From Glycine soja (lineage: Eukaryota > Streptophyta > Magnoliopsida > Fabales > Fabaceae), in NCBI RefSeq assembly GCF_004193775.1, contig NC_041011.1, positions 8,893,656 to 8,957,655 of the forward strand: DNA of 64,000 bases. The letters are read 5' to 3'. Of the stretch, positions 61,201 to 64,000 are shown piece after piece. The translations under genes and the position numbers were made by a program. The first letter of the stretch is position 1, and every line of letters begins with the position of its first letter. The notes beneath the pieces were generated by a model, which saw only the letters and a list, made by a program, of their open reading frames with translations, had not been told where the DNA came from and ran no database searches.

Positions 61201-61220
61201 AATCCTATTTTTTAATAATA

Positions 61221-61724
61221 TTAACTTGTGAAAATTACATTTTAAGATGTGAAAAATTATATTCAAAACATGCATGGAATCAAATACACTATGAATTTTA
61301 CCGTCTTAGGGGCATTTGATAAGTAGATTTTTTTTTCATTTTGGAAACATTAATGTCCTTCGGATTAAAGAATGTTCCTTCTAAATTTTAGAGGATTATG
61401 AATGAAAGTTGCAATCCATATTCACACTAGTTATTGACTATTTTATAATAACTTTTAATTTAATGCAATTGAATCGGTGAATTCTATATTCTATTGAAAA
61501 GTTATTAAGTGACTTAAGTGTAAATGTTTCACACCTATCTAATCATTCAATTGAAATTTTTTGTGGAGTATTTAAAGTTTATAAAATTTATCCAAATAAG
61601 AGATTAATTAAGAATTAGGTACTACTTTACTTTTCCAAATAAAATATCAATTTAAAATGTAAGTAGATATCCATTCTTAGATAATATTTCAATAAATATT
61701 TAATTTACGTGAAGTTTGATATTA
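61221..61724. other. Intergenic, no supported gene
   Basis: AT-rich unique-looking DNA after the CACTA stack; nothing recognised. Confidence 0.4.
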
Positions 61725-61976
61725 CTAGAATGAATGTATAAAAATAACGGTTACAAATAGTTATTATAGGACAGTTAGTATAAGCTAACTATTTTTTAAT
61801 AGTAAATTGATCTTATTGATTCAAAAAAGTTAATTTTTAATATAATTACAAGAGATATTTATAAATCTATAGACCTTAAAGCTAATCACAAACTAATTAA
61901 CAACTAACTAAGAAAAGTAGTTAGTTTACACACTGTCCTAACTGTTGTAACAATTATTTTTATATATTCATTCTAA
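61725..61976. mobile_element. TA-flanked MITE (252 bp)
   Basis: Left end CTAGAATGAATGTATAAAAA and right end (minus) TTAGAATGAATATATAAAAA form ~65-bp imperfect terminal inverted repeats that continue into GGACAG...CTAACTA blocks. TA lies on both sides (61723-61724, 61977-61978), as for Tc1/mariner (Stowaway-like) MITEs. Confidence 0.7.
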
Positions 61977-62130
61977 TAGATATACATAATCAAAGACAAT
62001 ATTGAATCGTTCAACTATTAAACTAGTAATTACTTTCTTATTCTTAAAAAGTTATTAATATTGGTGTAAGTATAAAAAGATTGGTGTAATTAGCAAAGTT
62101 TGATACCTAATATCAGTAAATTCTGTCTAC

Positions 62131-62201
<71 letters not shown>

Positions 62202-63481
62202 TATTAAGGGCCAAAAACATGTAACTTTTCTTAATCAATGGAGAGACATTGAGAAAGAGAATCAGTGGAGGTAATACCAGCCGCGAAGGGAATGTTATGG
62301 TTTTGATCCTCGTGCAGGGTGATGCGTTTTCAAAGGCCGTCAATAGTTAGTTTTAATATTTCATTTTTTTAATCTATAAAAAATAAGGAAGAGAAGAGAG
62401 ACTCACTTTATTCCCTTGTCTTTGGGTCCGGAAGAAAATCGTACACAGTTCCCGATTCCTTCGCCCACATATAAGAGTATAGACCCCATTCTCTTTTCAG
62501 GTCCTCGATTTTGACAGACTCTCATAACAAATAAGATGTTTCCTCTCTCTTATACAAAAAAATTAGGATAGAAGAAGGAGCGTCATCTTTTTCTTCCAAT
62601 TTCCTCATTAAGTTGTTATTGATTTTCCACTTCTAAATCGTATGCACTAAGGAGTTTGCTTAACTAGAGACTCAAGATTAAAAAAAAAAATCGGTACCTT
62701 CCGTGGATTATTTTTCCTCCCATCTAAAAAGAAGAAAATATTGTTAGTATAGTTAACATTATGCATAAAAGAGAAATTAAAGTGCCCCCACTTACAAATA
62801 TCGAAACTTTTTTATTACAAAATTTGTTGTATATACGTTTATGATTATGTGCATGAGAGAGAGACAGAGCAAAGCTGAATTGCCTTTGATACTGGTGCAT
62901 TAGTCCTGCTTGTCAGCACATGCAATCCACTTTCTACAACAAAATCGACTTTGGACCCCAAATTTACCTCACCCACAAGAAAAGCACAGCCCAACACCCA
63001 TAAATTTCATACCCTCCTCTTCCTCGTCCCCTCCCTTTCTCGTTTTCTCATCCCTCCCTCTTTCTCTCTTAGTCTTTCTTTAGACCAAATCACCACTCTC
63101 TCATTTTCCTCACACAAACAAAAACTAGCTAGCCCCAAGGACCAAATTACCAAATCACTCTTCAATTTATATTATCATCACATTAGCTAGCTATACATCA
63201 TATCCCTCAAAACATAGCTCCTTACCCTAGTTCTCATCCTACCCTACAAATTAACATCACCATCATCACCTTGATCAAATTCAACATCAAGGTTTTAAAA
63301 ATTGACTTTAGTTGCAACGCGTTTTTGAGATCTCTGAACTGACTGCATCAGTCGCATTTTTTTGTAACATAAAAAATCGCAAAAAAATTGCAACCACGAC
63401 TGCAATTTAAAACCTTTTCCGACTACTTATTTTCTACCTTCTTTTCATTGTTTTTGTAATAACATATATATTTGCACAGAG
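61977..63481. other. Upstream region of the SMXL3-like gene
   Basis: Apart from the TA microsatellite, this holds no gene. From ~62950 it becomes C/T- and CA-rich (CCCTCTTTCTCTC near 63056, repeated CATCATCAC and GCTAGCTA motifs), like a long plant 5' UTR/promoter. The ORF at 62951-63190 is a translation of this pyrimidine-rich leader, not a likely protein. A TATA box could not be chosen with confidence. Confidence 0.45.
62134..62198. repeat. (TA)n microsatellite, ~65 bp
   Basis: Uninterrupted TA dinucleotides. It gives rise to a meaningless YIYIYI ORF on the minus strand. Confidence 0.97.
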
Positions 63482-64000
63482 ATGAGAACAGGAAGCTGCG
63501 CCGTGCAACAGGGTCTAACCCCAGAGGCCGCGAGCATAGTGAAGCAAGCGGTGACGCTTGCGAAGCGTCGCGGCCACGCGCAGGTGACGCCCCTCCACGT
63601 GGCGAACACCATGCTTTCCATCACCAACGGGCTTCTGAGAACAGCTTGTCTCCAATCCCACTCTCACCCTCTCCAGTGCAAGGCCTTGGAGCTTTGCTTC
63701 AACGTTGCCCTAAATCGCTTACCGGCTTCGACTTCTTCGAGTCCCATGTTGCAAGGCTCTCACCACCACCACTCTCACGCGTGCCCCTCTATCTCAAACG
63801 CCCTTGTTGCAGCTTTCAAACGCGCTCAAGCACACCAACGACGTGGATCTGTTGAGAATCAGCAACAGCCTCTCTTGGCAGTGAAAATTGAACTCGAGCA
63901 ACTCATTATTTCGATCTTGGATGACCCTAGTGTTAGCCGAGTCATGAGAGAAGCTGATTTCAATAGCACACAAGTTAAAAGCAACGTTGAACAAGCGGTT
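63482..64000 (+). CDS. SMXL3: SMXL3-like protein (SMAX1-LIKE, Clp-N domain), 5' part, continues beyond window
   Basis: ATG at 63482 opens 173 uninterrupted codons to the window edge: [70 protein letters not shown], an HHHH-containing insert, [60 protein letters not shown]. This is the double Clp-N motif of the ClpB/HSP101-related SMXL family. It fits the SMXL3 branch best (start [17 protein letters not shown]). SMXL proteins are nuclear regulators; the SMXL3/4/5 clade promotes phloem formation and, unlike SMXL6-8, is not a strigolactone-degradation target. The base composition is markedly more GC-rich than the flanks, as expected for real coding sequence. The ATPase-like domains and EAR motif would lie beyond 64000. 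Confidence 0.93.
   Translation, partial: MRTGSCAVQQGLTPEAASIVKQAVTLAKRRGHAQVTPLHVANTMLSITNGLLRTACLQSHSHPLQCKALELCFNVALNRLPASTSSSPMLQGSHHHHSHACPSISNALVAAFKRAQAHQRRGSVENQQQPLLAVKIELEQLIISILDDPSVSRVMREADFNSTQVKSNVEQAV

Larger units (their letters stand above)
49814..61220 (+). mobile_element. Large CACTA transposon, decayed, with both genes
   Basis: 5' end CACTAATAGAAATTATAG at 49814. The 3' end, read on minus from ~61220, is TATTATTAAAAAATAGG, a decayed form of CACTACTAGAAAATATG seen on the 31714 element. Palindromic AACATCGG...CCGATGTT arrays fill 49840-50065 and 60770-61200. Gene 1 (54562-57394) is a TNP2-like transposase, gene 2 (57495-60540) a TNP1-like/Ulp1 protein, both in plus orientation, as in plant En/Spm-type elements. 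A solo LTR (52384-53490) interrupts the leader. The 3-bp flanks do not match (TTT and TTA), consistent with an eroded right terminus. The region 50280-52380 is AT-rich and otherwise unassigned. Confidence 0.75.

Noticed and set aside
62113..62343. Minus-strand ORF with a YIYIYI tail
   Set aside because: Half of it is the TA microsatellite; no domain in the rest.
63472..63855. Plus-strand ORF starting [14 protein letters not shown]
   Set aside because: Shadow frame over the SMXL3-like coding region, whose true frame starts at 63482 and matches the Clp-N domain throughout.
63445..63994. Minus-strand ORFs antisense to the SMXL3-like gene
   Set aside because: Antisense shadows of GC-rich coding sequence.

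Overview
This is an AT-rich, transposon-dense stretch of nuclear plant DNA, most likely from a legume and probably soybean or a close relative. That is inferred from the gene homologies (CLEC16A/TRANSPARENT TESTA 9-like and SMXL3-like), the Copia LTRs full of the GGTAATCGATTACC palindrome, and CACTA elements with ACATCGGTTTT-type subterminal arrays. No bacterial signal, tRNA, rRNA or CRISPR was seen.

Layout. 1-5.5 kb: decayed LINE pieces on both strands, a Gypsy-like LTR remnant and a Tat/Ogre-type Gypsy LTR. 7.07-21.98 kb (+): a 20-exon homologue of the CLEC16A/TT9 family. It looks broken: two one-base frameshifts (exons 7 and 10), no AG before exon 10 and a phase conflict between exons 12 and 13. 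Its introns hold a small MITE, a 5'-truncated LINE/SINE copy with target-site duplications (TSDs), a Copia element with perfect 5-bp TSDs but no reverse transcriptase, and a long-TIR foldback element. 22-29.7 kb: gene-poor, with a plastid-derived rpl2 fragment and a broken Rab GTPase fragment (both minus strand).

29.7-61.2 kb is a nested transposon stack. A probable outer CACTA-like element (29738-49422) carries a fragment of the tRNA m1A58 methyltransferase gene TRM61. It is interrupted by a Copia element (30643-41050, TSD AGGGA), which itself carries a 4.0-kb CACTA (31714-35720, TSD ATA) and a hAT-like element (36299-37096). Further along are a truncated Copia LTR, a 3'-truncated CACTA with a dead TNP2-type transposase (44179-48397) and a larger decayed CACTA (49814-61220). 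The last encodes a TNP2-like transposase and a second protein ending in a Ulp1/C48 protease-like domain, and contains a solo LTR (52384-53490, TSD TTCTA) of the same family as the Copia in the TT9-like gene.

61.2-64 kb returns to unique sequence: a TA-flanked MITE, an AT microsatellite, then the start of an intact-looking SMXL3-like gene (63482 onward, +) that runs off the window. The only apparently functional coding sequence seen is that SMXL3-like 5' end; everything else is a gene relic or mobile DNA.
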